Shown: positions 1-12,580 of the stretch, one piece after another | How the letters are laid out: each line of letters begins with the position of its first letter | Numbering within the stretch: position 1 is the first letter of the stretch | DNA from: Eudorina sp. 2006-703-Eu-15 | Lineage: Eukaryota > Chlorophyta > Chlorophyceae > Chlamydomonadales > Volvocaceae | Assembly: GCA_003117195.1 (NCBI GenBank) | Contig: BDSI01000020.1 | Span: 1,099,146 to 1,163,145 of the forward strand | Length of the DNA: 64,000 nucleotides | Direction of reading: 5' to 3' | Translations under genes and position numbers: made by a program | Notes under the pieces: generated by a model | The model's input: the letters and a program-made list of their open reading frames with translations, nothing else | What the model was told of the DNA's origin: nothing | Databases searched by the model: none

Positions 1-3000
1 CCACAGCCCCACACAGCACGTCCGACGAAAGTGACTTCTTCTTATATATTTGTCATTAATACTGTGAGATGTCCAGGGATATCCAGATATCCACGCGTAT
101 TCCGTCGCAGTGGGAACTCGCTTCTTCCCAGTGATACGGAACCTCATTAAAATGATGAATAACTGGTTAAAAAATGTTATTACTCAAGATGACAGGATTC
201 ATCCGGCGGCGCCCTCCCTGTAGGCGTTGCCCGTAACAAGCCCGTTAATCGTAAACTGTCGTCTTACAGATTCAAACCCCTATGGAAGCTGTAATATAAT
301 CTCAATAAAGAAATAAAATATAATTATAAGGAAACTACAGGAGAAAGAGAAGCAAGAGCGTCTGAACACGAACGCGTCGTGGCTGAATCACCACAAATAA
401 AACCGAACTGCCAAACACTGGAGTCCTGACGGTAACTGTGAGCCGCTGATAACTATTTCTGGTTGTGGATTCTCTAAGTCTAAGTCTAGTGACTACGGTT
501 GCTGACTTTGAGTTGACGGTTAGACACTGTTGCCCGTCGTCGCTGCGGCTTCCTGTACCACTACTGGGCGGACCTGGTGCTCACTAGCAAATTGCAAATC
601 AACAATCGGTAGTTCTTCGTATCACCTCAATACCTAGTATATAGAGTGGTTTCGGGTTTAAGAACCAGTATACGGACGATCGATCGGCTCAGTGCTATAC
701 ACGCTATACAGAACAGTCCTAGCGGGGGGAGAGAGTTTCACCGAGGGCCGACAGTGATCAGCAGCAGACAGAGAAGGTACTCGCTCGGCGAAGAAGCCAG
801 CTTGCTTGCTTAGCGCTGACGTTCGGAGATTATGCGTTGAAGCGGAGGTCCGCCATGATCGTCTTGGTCAGTACTGTAACAGCAGGTGCGGAAGCGTCTC
901 AGGAAAGATCATCTTCAGTCCACGTTACGTACTAATTAACATACTTACAAGTATTGAAGCCCTCGCACGCATGAATGTGGTTGGTTGTTCATGTTGGCGT
1001 ACGACAACCCCTACTGGTGGGTGTACGATAGACAGGCGATGTTCCGATCGAACTCGTTTACAGGTTGTATGACTCAGCAATCCGACGAGGCACACGGCAT
1101 AGGCGCGCTACCGACAGGACAGTGCGGCAACGGGACCACCCTGTGTATCACATACACCACTGGGAGCGAAACGGCGGGCCGCCGTACATTTAGGTCACAC
1201 GCCCGAGCTGAACGGGGTGCCACACACCCGCCCGAGCGGGGAACCAACGGGCCACACATCCAGTTGGCTTCGTTGCTCCGCTGGCTCGCCGAAACTCTGT
1301 CCTCCCTGCATCCCTGCAATCCCACCCACCCAGCCTGCTGCATGTATATATGTCTTGAGAGCACGTATTCGTTTCCCGGACGCTAACATATTTATTTGAT
1401 TGGTCGGTCATCAGCCGACCATGCAGGTGGACCTCTTCGCTCTTCCCGTCCGTCCTGCCGGTGGTGCCTTCTCGTGCTTGAGGCAACCGGCGGTTTTGTG
1501 TATGCTGTCAGCAACGTACGCACGCACAATTACTGTAACATATGCACTGCGCGCCAACTAACCTGCCGCAACAACATATCATGCAATCACGCGCGCGACA
1601 CACACCGATCCATGCACGGCACCTGGCGTCACCTCGCGCAGCCCAGCGGAACAATAACAGCAAAGCATTCCGCCCTTCAATTGCCTCTCTTGCTTTCCAC
1701 AGCAAAGCATTCCGCCCTTCAATTGCCTCTCTTGCTTTCCAAGCGTAAAACGATAGATCGTAGACGACCACATAAGGAAGCTAAACAAGCAACTAAAGCA
1801 ACAACAACTCATTGGATGCATTGTTATGTAACCGTCGCAAGGTGCACCCGTAGTCCCGACCGGGCGTTGCAACGGGCCTAGATCGCTCAAATGCGCCACA
1901 TCTCATCAACCCCTACCACGGACTGCACACCCATCCTCCATCACCCGCAGGGGGTCATGCAGCTATACCGGCCAACACACCAGGTTACCAGCGCGCCAGG
2001 TAGGATTGCCTCTCCTGGAAACCGCGCCGGACCCGCCGATGCATTTATGACATCACTCCCGAAAGGGTCTTACGGCCTGCTCGCGATACCGTGTTGGTCC
2101 TAGGTAGGCCGATCCACATCGGCCAGTCCGCTTTGTATTTGTGCGTGCCCTACCTTCGACGGACCGGACGGACGTCGTCAAGTCGCTCGGGTGTGTCGGG
2201 TCTGGTGCGTTGTCGGACGCGCGTACGTCGGGTGCAGCGCAGGGCGGGCACATGCGTGGTATGTAAGCACGTACGCAGCCGCTGCTGCCGGCGTGCGTGC
2301 GTGCATGAATAAATCTCATTCTCAACGAATGTATGTGGAAATCAACGCCGCCGCAAGCAAGCACCTCGCTGTCCATCCCAATGCAGCGAGCATAGAAATT
2401 CCAATATCGCATGATAAATAACAAACACGACGACCAACCCCTGCCCGATGCTGATGATGATGCGTTGTTTCACGCAGCACCTGGCATTGCAGGAGCGACA
2501 GACTCTCGTCGCTCCGTCGCTTGCTCGCTCGCCGAAGCGCACGAGTAGTGCGAAGTAAGCTCGCTGAATCGCCAGCGTGCCAACGAGCGTGCTCTTCTCC
2601 ACGCAGAACGGAACACACCCTGACGAACGATCACACGGATGCACGGATGCGTAGTTCGGTCGGCGCCAGCATGCATGCAGCAGGCGACGGACGGACGCGC
2701 CCGGCATGGCCGAGGGCGTGATGACTCGCTCCGGCGACTTCCTACAGGGTGGTTGCTCTTCTGCAGAAGATCACCAAGTAAGGCTGCCCCGTTTCGGGGG
2801 TGTGTTCCCCACACGTACATGAATTGCCGATCGAATTTGCGCTATTTGGGCGTACAAATGCGCAACTTCATTGAATGCTTGCATGGCACACACACGCAAG
2901 AGCTGCCATGCCGTGCCAATGGACGTTCGTACCAGACGTACAGCTCATCATGATCACACGCGCGCGCATTTGGAACGACGCACGAACCCTCGCTTGCTCC

Positions 3001-3600
3001 ATCTTCACATTCATACTAGATAGCTACTCTTTGGGACTCAATCGAGAAATTATGCATGTACGTGGGCATGCACAAAAGGAAATCGTCCTGGACACAGCCC
3101 TGCGCCGCCGAGGTCACGTTTCGCCACTTTCCTTGGCGGCTGCTGACTTCACCCACATGAATATGTAGCGGGTCACCCACCGGTCACGTCGCCCCGAGTG
3201 AATGTGAGAGAGAGAGGAGCGAACTTGAAGGATAAGAAAGAAAGCAATATGAACGAATGACATCCCATACATCCTGAAACCAGACGCGGGCTCCGCTCGC
3301 TGTCCATCCATCCACGCACAATGGGCCGATCGATGTACGTGTGCCGTGTAGCGACCGGGGCGGGGCGGGGCGGGGCGGCGGCATGCAAGCAATCGAGCTC
3401 CTGCCTTCCCATCATCACCACGCAGCTGCTGCCTACTGGACTGCTGCAGCCTGCTGAGCACGGAAGCAGCAGGTGCACGTCCCCGCGTGCGTACACGCCT
3501 GGGAGATGTGCGTGGGATGGAGAGGCGTGTAGACAGGATGAACGAACGACAGCCGCTCGTCGGCAGTCGTCCATACATACATGTATGCTATGTTCATCAT
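1..3600. other. No gene recognised (intergenic)
   Basis: I see no exon chain with recognisable protein similarity on either strand. Short open frames here overlap in several frames and have low-complexity composition. The stretch is poorer in G+C at its left end (about 1-700) and holds a perfect 42-bp tandem duplication (separate entry) and a short GGGGC run near 3358-3378. It lies downstream of the metalloprotease gene, whose stop codon is at 3601-3603 on the minus strand, so its right end should contain that gene's 3' UTR and poly(A) site; I could not place a volvocine TGTAA poly(A) signal with confidence. Confidence 0.55.
1658..1741. repeat. 42-bp tandem duplication, two copies
   Basis: Two adjacent copies of a 42-bp unit beginning CAGCAAAGCATTCC start at 1658 and 1700 and appear identical. 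It has no coding context. The identity suggests a recent duplication. Confidence 0.9.
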
Positions 3601-6600
3601 TCATTTCTTAACGATGTCTGTGACCGTCCAGCCGCTATCGGTGCGAGAGTAGATCAAGTTGGCGTCGGATGCTCCGTTGACGGACGCCAGCAGGCCGGCA
3701 GACCCGCCGGTGTCCTGGACCCGCACCGCCAGCGCGTTGGTGCCCTTGGCGAGGGTCAGGCTGATCGGCCTGTTGGTGTACTGCCCCGGCGCCCAGCCCC
3801 ACTGGACCGTCGGGCCGACCTTGATGCCGTTGAGGAACACGTCCGCGGTGTCATCCACGATGAGCTGAAGCTGAGCCTTTGTGCCGGAATCGTCATATGT
3901 CAAGATTGTGGTTGTGAACGTGGCCGCCCGGTAGAGGGACGAACCTGACTGGCCGGCGGCGTCAACCCAGATCCAGTTGGCCTGGGTGTCCGGGAAGGGC
4001 TTGCCGGGCCCCACGTTGGCTGTGCCCCAGTGATTGGAAGGATCACCGGCCTCGGCGAGCTGGACAGCGTCTGCGGGCACAAAAGGATAATGAGTGTGTG
4101 GACGGTGCGTGCAAGGACGGCGCCAGCGTTACTTGGTTGATCGTGGTTGACTGACGTGCGTCCCCACTGCGACAATAACATACGCGGTACCGCACCTCAC
4201 AAATGACATCACCGCCGGACAAGAATCGCCCACATTAAATACGCATGATAATACCAATAAACAGTACACGTACTAATGAATGAATGAACGTATACTAATG
4301 TAATGATAATAACGTAGAAATAATGATGATAGCATGCCGGCCGGAGCCTGGCTTTAGTGTATAACGGGGCGGGGACCTGAGGGGTGGCGCAGTCACCCCT
4401 AAATGCCCGCATCATCCTATCAAATACGCAAGTCACGTATGCGCGCCTTAAATCCAGGTCGGTGGTGCGTGCGCGCAGCGCTGGACGTACATACCCTTCA
4501 GGCGTGCATTGCATCCTTAGTTATTTAGTTCGCGGTCATCATTCTGGCTGCCTCACATACTTACTTGGGGCATTCTGGGCGTCGGTGACGTACGTCCAGC
4601 CGCTGTTGGTGCGAGCCAGGATGCTGCTGCCGTCCGCGCTGGTCAGCGATGCCATCAGGGCCGCAGTTCCCTCAAAGTTCCGAGCTCTGATGGATACAGC
4701 GTTGGTCCCCTTGGCCAGAGTCAGCTTCAGCGGCCGATCAGGGTTGTACTGACCAACGGCCCAGCCGTACTGTACGGACGGCCCAACCTTCACGCCGTTG
4801 ACGTACACGTCTGCGATGTCATCGACCATGAGATGCAGCAGCACCTGTGTGTCCTGGTCCCAGGAGAAGACCGTCGTTGTGAATGTGGCCGCGATCTCCT
4901 TGGAGGAGCTCGACAGAGCGCCGGCATGGTACCAGATCCACTTGGCATCCACGTCGGTGAAAGGCTTGCCGGGACCTATGTTGGTGGTGCCGTAGATCGA
5001 CGAGGCGGCCGGTGCCAGCTCAACAGCATCTGCGCGCAGACATTGTCGATCCGTCCCGGGCACAAGCATATGCTTAATAACAGGCAAGCAGTGTGCGTTA
5101 CATGCGCCAGGCGGGGAACCACGCACTACTCGCATGCATCTTATAAGTAATGATGTTGATATGGTGTACGTCCGGCGCACTGTCTGGGTAGGTTCCTCGC
5201 TAGGTTCCGTTCGGTGGTCCCGGTTCCGGAGCGCATCTCCTGATCGGGGCTATTCAGGTATCTTGTTCGAGAGGACTTCTGTTCCTCTGCTCCGTTGATA
5301 TACAGTATGTAACAGTATTCGGCTATAAGCTAGTTGGCTCATACAGGAACTCAGCGCAGGTAGCCGCCTGGTTTATCCACAAATGATTTATTATATTTAT
5401 CACCAGTCCGGTTGGTGTGATGAGATTCGGTTCGAACCGCGTAAAGCCAACACCCGCCCCTGCCTACACAGTTACCATGCTTGTTTGCGTGGCCACGCAC
5501 TTACTCGGCGCTCCTTGAGCATCGGTCGTGTACGTCCAGCCACTGTTGGTGCGCGCCCAAACGGTGTTTCCATCAGCGCTGGTCAGAGATGCCAGCAGGC
5601 CGGCTGGCCCGTCCATGTTGCGAGCCCTGATGGACAGCACGTTGGTTCCCCTGGCCAGGGTAAGCTTCAGCGGACGGTCGGCGTACTGCCCCGCGGCCCA
5701 GCCCCACTGGACAAAGGCGACCTTGGCGCCGTTAAGGTACACGTCAGCGACGTTATCCACCATGATTTGCAGCAGGGCCTGTGCGCCCTGGTCCCAGCTC
5801 AAGACTGTTGTTGTGAAGGTGGCAGCGATCTCCTTGGCGGAGCTTGACATGGCGCCCGAGTGGTACCAGATCCACTGCGCCTGGGTGTCGGAGAAGGGCT
5901 TGCCCGGCCCGATGTTGGCGGTGCCCCAAATGGATGAAGCAGCTTGCGCGAGCTCAACGGCACCTGCAAATTAATGACGCGGGCCCAGTGCGTCGCACAG
6001 TTAGAGCGCATCGATGTCAAAAACGCAATCGGGAGACCATAATGCGTGCCCGTGGTGGCTGGTACGTACACGCCAAGCAGGCAGGTATGTCGATGGGGCG
6101 GGCTGCTGCCGGGCATATTAATTGGGCACCCGAGGAGGTGTGTGTGCGCTTGTTTGCGAGCAGCAGCGAAACATGCTATCGTGCGTGCTCGCTGTTGTGT
6201 TCCCGCTCATTCGTTGCCAGCCTGTCTATGCAGCCAATCAATTCACTGCTCGCTCCGTTACCATTATTAGTATGCAGCAGATAGACAACCAACTCACTTT
6301 GGGCGCCCGGAGACGCGACGGTGTAGGTCCAGCCACCATTCGTGCGCGCAAACACCGTGTTGCCGTCAGCGCTGGTCAGGGACGCCAGCAGCCCCGCGGG
6401 CCCGTACGTGTTGCGTACCCGGATGGACAGCACGTTGGTGCCCTGGACAAGCGTCAGTCGGATCGGCCGGTTCGTGTACTGGCCTGGGCCCCAGCCCCAT
6501 TGGATGGACGAAGCCACCAGAGCGCCGTTGAGGAACACGTCTGCGATGTCATCCACGATGATGTGAAGCAGGGCCTGGGTGCCCGCAGGGTCTCCAGCGT

Positions 6601-9600
6601 AAGCGGTGGTCGTGAAGGTGGCTGTCACGTCTGTCGAGGAGCCCGACTGCGCGCCCGAATGGTACCAGATCCACTGCGCCTGGGTGTCGGAAAAGGGCTT
6701 CCCAGGCCCGATGTTGGTCGAGGGCCAGTTGGTTGAGGAGGCAGCCGCTGCCAGCTCCGCTGCGCCTGTATGTTTGCGAACGCAATGCAAGCGAGCGTGC
6801 CCACACGAGCGACCCAGCCAGTTGTTTGAGAGTGGCGATGACAACGCCAACGCAGCGATAAGGCGCAACCTGCTGCAGCAGTCAAAGAAGTTGTGCGGTG
6901 CCGTACATGTACGACCGACCCACGAAGTAGGGTGCACGACTGCACGTCATGAATCCAAGCATGCACCCACATCCCTGTAAATGTTTTGCCACGCTGCCAG
7001 CAGCAATGGTCTTCACCTTCGCGTCTTCATCCGGGCCCCCGCCCGCCAACTGCCGGACATACCTACGTATCTACCGCCGGCGGACACGAACTCACCGGGG
7101 GCGCCCTGAGAGTCGGTCGTGTACGTCCAGGAGCTGTTGCTGCGCGCCAGGACTGTCTTGCCGTCAGCACTTGTGACTGAAGCCAGCAGCCCCGCGGGCC
7201 CGTACGTGTTGCGTACCCGGATGGACAGCACGTTGGTGCCCCTCGCCAGGGTCAAGGCGATCGGCCGGTTGAAGTACTCGCCCGCCTTCCAGCCCCAGGT
7301 CACGGACCCCACCATGGCGCCGTTGATGAACACATCCGCAGTGTCATCGACAATGATATTCAGCAGCGACTGCACCTGGTCCGCGGAGAAGATCGTGGTA
7401 GAGAACGTCGCCGCGATATCCGTCGAGGAGCCCGACATGGCGCCGCTGTGGTACCAAATCCACTGCGCCTGGGTGTCAGAGAAGGGCTTGCCTGCGCCGA
7501 TGTTGGCTGTCCCCCAGTTGGAGCCATTAGCAGCCGCGGCGAGCGGGACTGCGTCTGCGCGGGGCATTTAGAACAGAACCAATGAAAGTGGTGGGTGCAT
7601 CCGTTCATCACGTAACCAAGCTTGGCAAACATCCTTTATTTCAGCATGCAAGCTTGCCAGGATTTTTCAGGTTTGCTTGTTTGGTGCCATCTGTCATCGC
7701 TTGCCATCAGCAGTTGCACACACAGGCAGGCACAGACGTCACCAGCTTCACGAGCGTGTGGTGCGTGCACGCGAACCCCAACCATCATGCATAGCCGAGG
7801 CCAACTGACACGGTGCATCTACATACATTTAAGCAGCCCGGCCAGTCAAGCCATGCGTGCTTGCGTTTGTATGAATGTCGGTTCTGTCGCACACACTTCC
7901 ATTGCTGGCCAAGCAACCAATCAACTCACTCTGCGCGCCCTGTGCGTCGGTCGTGTACGTCCAGGCGCTGCTGCTGCGGGCCAGGACTGTCCTGCCATCA
8001 CCGGTGGTAACAGAGGCAAGCAGGCTGGCGGGTCCGTACGTGTTGCGACAGCGAATCGATAGCGCGTTGGTGCCCTTGGCCAAGGTCAGGCTGACAGGCC
8101 GGTTGGTGTACTGCCCCGGCGCCCAGCCAGCCTGAATGGAGGACGCAATGCGGGCGCCGTTCAGGAACACTTCCGCAATGTCGTCCACGATGAGGTGCAG
8201 CAGGGCAGGTGTGCCTTGGTCCGCAGTCGCCACGATTTGTGCCGTGAAGGTCACCGCGAAGGCAGTGGATGAGCCTGACAGTGCGCCGCTGTGGTACCAG
8301 ATCCATTTGGCCTGCGTGTCGGAGAACGGCTTGCCCGGACCGATGTTGGCTGTGCCCAATGGAGACGCATCTGCGGCTGCCAGCTCCACCGCGCCTGCAG
8401 CACGGACCGCATTGGTGGCAAACCGGTATTGTCGCACAAACCCTCATGAATGAAAGTTATTTATATATCAACTAATAAATAATTTATTAATTTATTGATT
8501 TTACTAAGATAGATATCGCCCTGCACGTATGTACCCCGGGTTTATAAACATTCATTCCCCGCTGCTGGTTGCGGATTTCCACACAGAAGGACGTCGTTGC
8601 CGCTCTCAAGCTCTCCGACGCAGGCCAGCCGACCTGTCGCCAGTGCTGCTGCGCGTGTCCGGCCGCTGCATGCATTCGACCCGCAGTGTCGCAACACTTC
8701 GGACTTCGCTAATGCTTTACCAACGTACAATAGCTCCCACGTCCACATTCTTGTGATACATCCTAGCTACGTGAGTGACTGGATACAACGAATAATTAAA
8801 TAATAAATAAAATAATAATGAATAAATACATAATAAATAAATAAATTAATCATTTTCGCATATAGTGCCTCGAGTTGATGCGCGTTACCTGGGGCGCCTT
8901 GCGGGTCGAGCGTGCACGTCCATGCGCTGGTGGATCGAGCTAACACCGTGCTGCCATTAGCGCTACTGAGTGAGGCAAGCAGGCCGGCAGGTCCCAACGT
9001 GTTACGGGCGCGAATGGCCAGCGTGTTGGTGCCCTTGGCCAAGGTCAGGCTGTACGGCCTGTTGGTGTAACCTCCGGCGGCCCAGCCCCATTTGACATTA
9101 CTGGCTACTAAGACTTTGTTCAAGTAAACATCCGCAAGGTCATCCACGATGACGTTAAGTAGGGCCTTGGTGCCCGCAGCTGCGGATGAGACCGTCGTTG
9201 TGAATGTAGCCGCGAGTTCGACGCCCGAGCCCGACATTGCGCCGCTGTGATACCAGATCCACTTCGCCTGTGTGTCAGAGAAGGGCTTGCCCGCCCCGAT
9301 GTTGGCTGACCCCCAATTAGGTGCAGATGCTGCCCCGGCTAGCTCAATACAGCCTGCAGATACCGTATGGCAACCAGTAGGCGGAGGTGCCCGCCAGCCA
9401 GATTTGGGGGTAACCATCGCACGAATTCATTATTATCTATGAAGCTTACATAGATCTAGGTATAATGGATCTGTATGTGTATCTCTACGGCTGTGTATCT
9501 GGATCTGAAACTCAAACAGAGGAATTCAAATGTCAATTATTACGGCACTGTGTGATTCCAGCCACGAATACAATTGTATTTGTACATCATCGTTATATTT

Positions 9601-12580
9601 TATCTTTGTTGTTGTCCAAAAATAATATCATCACGTTGGAATCCTTCGCGCCTGGCTTGTGTTGAGGGGGATGTATACCTTCTCTGGTGGTCACTTCCCT
9701 TGGCCCCAACCCCGACGGTGATTTCTAAAACATTTTTCCCGAACGGGGCCGAACAGGGTATGCCGCCGATGACCTACCGGGTTGCGATGATGGTGGCGGC
9801 CGTGGCGACGGTGGCGCTTTCGACGGCGGAGGCGAGGGCAGCGATGGCGACGGCGGACGCGGCGAAGGTGGCGGGGGCGGCGGCGATGCCGTGGACTCCA
9901 GTCTCTGGATCGCTGGACACTCGGACGCCGCACTGTTGAAGCGGCAAACGTACACCCGCAGGTTATCCCCGCTGCTCCACGAGCCGCCGTACACTACCAA
10001 CTTGTAGTCATTGAGCGTCAGTTGGGACATGGGTGAAGCGGCGCCGATGAAGGAGATCCTCCTGTCCTTGTTTCGGTATGCATTGGGATACGCATTATCC
10101 TGCAGATCGAGACACACCGGGTACATACAGTCGCACATCCGCCGGCATCCACGGGTGCCTCAGTCGCCGATGCAGCCGCGCGATCCCCGCCGTCCCTGGA
10201 GCCCTACGACCCGACCCCTGGGACCCGATCCGACCCCTGGAGCCCTACGACCCGACCCCTGGGACCCGATCCGACCCCTGGAGCCCTACGACCCGACCCC
10301 TGGGACCCGATCCGACCCCTGGAGCCCTACGACCCGACCCCTGGGACCCGATCCGACCCCTACCCGGTGCACCTATGACATTGACTGCACGCATCGCACG
10401 TACGTACGGCCGTCGGGGCCGTACCTTGTGAATCGCACGGCAAAGAAGGAAAAAAAGGCGGCTGATGCTCGCGACGGACATCCATAGGCGGTGCGCGCCA
10501 ACAAACAACCCCAGTCTCAAGGCCAGAGGATTGAACACAAGCCCGTCATTACGGAACAACGGCAGTACGTACTACTGATGTGCACCGCCACCTACCTGTG
10601 TACCCTTCCCCCGTACTCGCCCGCCCAAAGCCGCGCCCGCACGCGCTCACCATTGAGGCGTTCACTTCATGCACGTTGATTTTGCCCGCGTAGTTCGGCC
10701 CCAGCGCAGCATCGCCGACTTTGGCCACACGGACTGCGATGTACAGATTCTTGCCAGATGCGGCGTCCTTGTAACTCGGCAGCCAGTCGGGCTGGACGCG
10801 CAGGTAGTTGTTGTTGCCGGTCAGGTAGGTGGCCGGCAGGCTGAATGCCTTGGCTGACCCTGACGGCAGGGTGCTGGTGTTGAGGCCGTCTCCGCCCGCA
10901 GCGGGGGTGGCCCAGCCCAACCGGCTGATCTCGGGGGCGTTGGGGCAGGCATCGCCTCGGCCCATGGCGGTTGAGTAATCGTCGTACTCGACCCCGGCTT
11001 GCCAAGAGTGCCACAGGCCTGGCCATAACGTGTCGGCGGATTGATCTCAGATGTGGTTAAGGCAAAGGCAGAAGAGCGATGTATGGTACAAAGGCGATGG
11101 ATGCGTGGCACAAGGGCGCAGGGATCCATCAGTGCGAACCGCACCCTTGCGGGGCGAGCGTCCGCTCATCATCCTACGCATCCATAAACCTACAAATACA
11201 ACGAGGACTCTGAACTCATTCTGCGCCCAACGTAGGGCAGGTGCTGGATAGTGCATGAACGTAGCTGTGGGCAGCCGTGTTTGGCAGTGGACGGTCTCCA
11301 GGGTTCCTGTCGTGGGGGGCGAGTAGAGGCGGCGGCAGTTGATGGGCCCACTTGTGGCTGTCCAGCTTACCGTAATTGTGGAGGCCCTCCTGCATGACGG
11401 TGGCCCAACGGTCGAGTCCGAACGCCGTTGACTGCATCCAAGTTTGCGTGCCAGGCACCATCGCAAGGCCCGACCAGGTGCACTTCCCACCCGCTCCCGG
11501 CGGCAGCACGTAAGTGTAGTGCGTGAAATTTGAGAACGTCGCAATTCCTAGCGCCCCCTGCGCAGCTGTGTTGGAGGAGAGAGAGATCGACAACCAGTCG
11601 CAGTCGCTGATGAGTGGTGCCGTACATTGCAGCGGTACGACCAGCGCCCGGAAGGCTTTGGGGTCGAGTTGAAATTTACCGTACGAGCACTGGCTGTACT
11701 TCTGCGCGAAGCCACCATTGCCATCCTGGTTCGGTCCCAGATATTTGGTCCGAACGGCCGCCTCGCTGTAGCTCGCACGGACTCCGCAGCTTGGGAAATC
11801 CATGATCATGACGAGCAGCCTTTGCGTGACGACGCCATTGGCAGTGGGTGGTTGGATGGCGATTGTCGTCAGCACGACGTAGGTCGATTTGGAGTCGGGG
11901 GTACATGTGTTGGTGGCCGCGTCGAACGAACAGTCCTGCACGTTTTCGGAGGGCCGAAGGCACATCGAGATTTGCGCAGTTCAGGCGGACAGGCTTTGGT
12001 GTACACCGGAATGTGCCATCCTCCCTCGCTTGTCTAGCTCGTCTTTGCGGGCCCCTCGTCGATGGCTCGTGCAGACCCGCGCGATGTGAGACGCCGCAAA
12101 CCTGACATCCCGGCGGCATGGTTCTGGACTACAACCCACCATGCACGTGTGCATGCGTTACACGGTGCGTGAACGTGAAGGTGCTGTCTAACGACAGCTT
12201 CGATGCTCGCAGTTCATGGGCAGCAGCTATGTACGTGTGGCTATTGCGGGCACAATTATGCATGTGGGCAGAGCAGCCCGCAGTTGCAGCAGCAGCCACC
12301 TCCGGCTCCATTGGTTCCGATCCCCGTCGTTGCACATGACAAGTACCTAAAAGCAATGAGTGTGGACACGATCCCCGTGACACCTGCCATGGCCCCAACT
12401 GGCTCACCACTTGCAACACTGTTCCAGGGATGATGCCGTTACCCCGAGCATCCTGCTCAGGGGGTTGGAAGCCACTGGGCAAGCGCACCAGGGCCCCCGT
12501 GGGGTCTCGGATGAGGTACTGCTGCGCGCCGACCACCGTCACGGACACCAGCGTGCCTGTGACGGTCTTGCGCGTGGTGC
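3601..12580 (-). CDS. Gametolysin-type metalloprotease (peptidase M11, QExxH site) with seven C-terminal repeats
   Basis: Secreted zinc endopeptidase of the gametolysin/VMP family, expected to act on extracellular-matrix glycoproteins (family knowledge). Exons on the minus strand: 12580-12384 (N-terminal prodomain-like), 11935-11371 and 11018-10651 (catalytic), 10099-9778 (end of the catalytic region plus Pro-rich linker), then 9353-8889, 8394-7930, 7554-7096, 6765-6298, 5963-5505, 5029-4565 and 4070-3601, each carrying one repeat. All phases agree; about 1,567 residues are covered. The metal site QEGLHNYG ends exon 11935-11371 and continues across the splice as LWHS, giving QExxHxxGxxH with Gln in place of the first His. 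A conserved EYDDYSTAMG follows, then a region rich in SPP. The signal peptide and start codon are not resolved; they should lie upstream of 12580. One intron carries a solo-LTR-like insertion and another a 41-bp minisatellite. Confident in the family; exact ends of the first exon shown are less sure. Confidence 0.87.
5154..5381 (+). mobile_element. Solo-LTR-like insertion, copy 1 (228 bp)
   Basis: Starts TGTTGATATGG and ends TTTATCCACA, so it has TG...CA ends with an imperfect 8-bp terminal inverted repeat. It is flanked by a perfect 5-bp direct repeat AATGA (5149-5153 and 5382-5386), as expected for integrase-mediated insertion. It has no open frame of its own. It is nearly identical to 56808-57034 in the same orientation; I count about four differences, one a single-base indel. 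It sits in the intron between the metalloprotease exons at 5963-5505 and 5029-4565. A short terminal-repeat element rather than a solo LTR is the alternative. Confidence 0.88.
8450..8860. other. AT-rich intron with TAAATAAT-like runs
   Basis: The intron between the first two C-terminal repeat exons (8888-8395) holds AT-rich, TAAATAAA-like stretches near 8455-8500 and 8795-8855, in contrast to the GC-rich exons on both sides. No gene or element is recognised inside it. Confidence 0.6.
10198..10361. repeat. 41-bp minisatellite, four copies, intronic
   Basis: Units starting GGAGCCCTACGACCCGACCC begin at 10198, 10239, 10280 and 10321. They lie in the metalloprotease intron between exons 11018-10651 and 10099-9778. 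They read as an open frame on both strands only because the repeat lacks stop codons; I do not regard it as coding. Confidence 0.92.

Larger units (their letters stand above)
3601..9353 (-). repeat. Seven tandem single-exon protein repeats (about 153-156 aa each)
   Basis: Each exon encodes one whole repeat with the order WIWYHSGA, then VDD-ADV(F/Y)LNG, then WGW--G-Y-NRP, then LTLAKGTN, then GPAGLLAS, then SGWT. Internal exon lengths are 465, 465, 459, 468, 459 and 465 nt, all multiples of three, and every intron between them is phase 1. This is the classic signature of duplicable symmetric exons. The last repeat (4070-3601) is the most diverged, lacks the WYHSGA motif and ends in a stop after a short basic tail. 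The pattern resembles a beta-sandwich ligand-binding domain, possibly galactose-binding-like, but I do not recognise a named family; that fold is inference. Confidence 0.88.

Noticed and set aside
10011..10487. Pro-rich ORF on the plus strand
   Set aside because: Translation of the 41-bp minisatellite in a metalloprotease intron.
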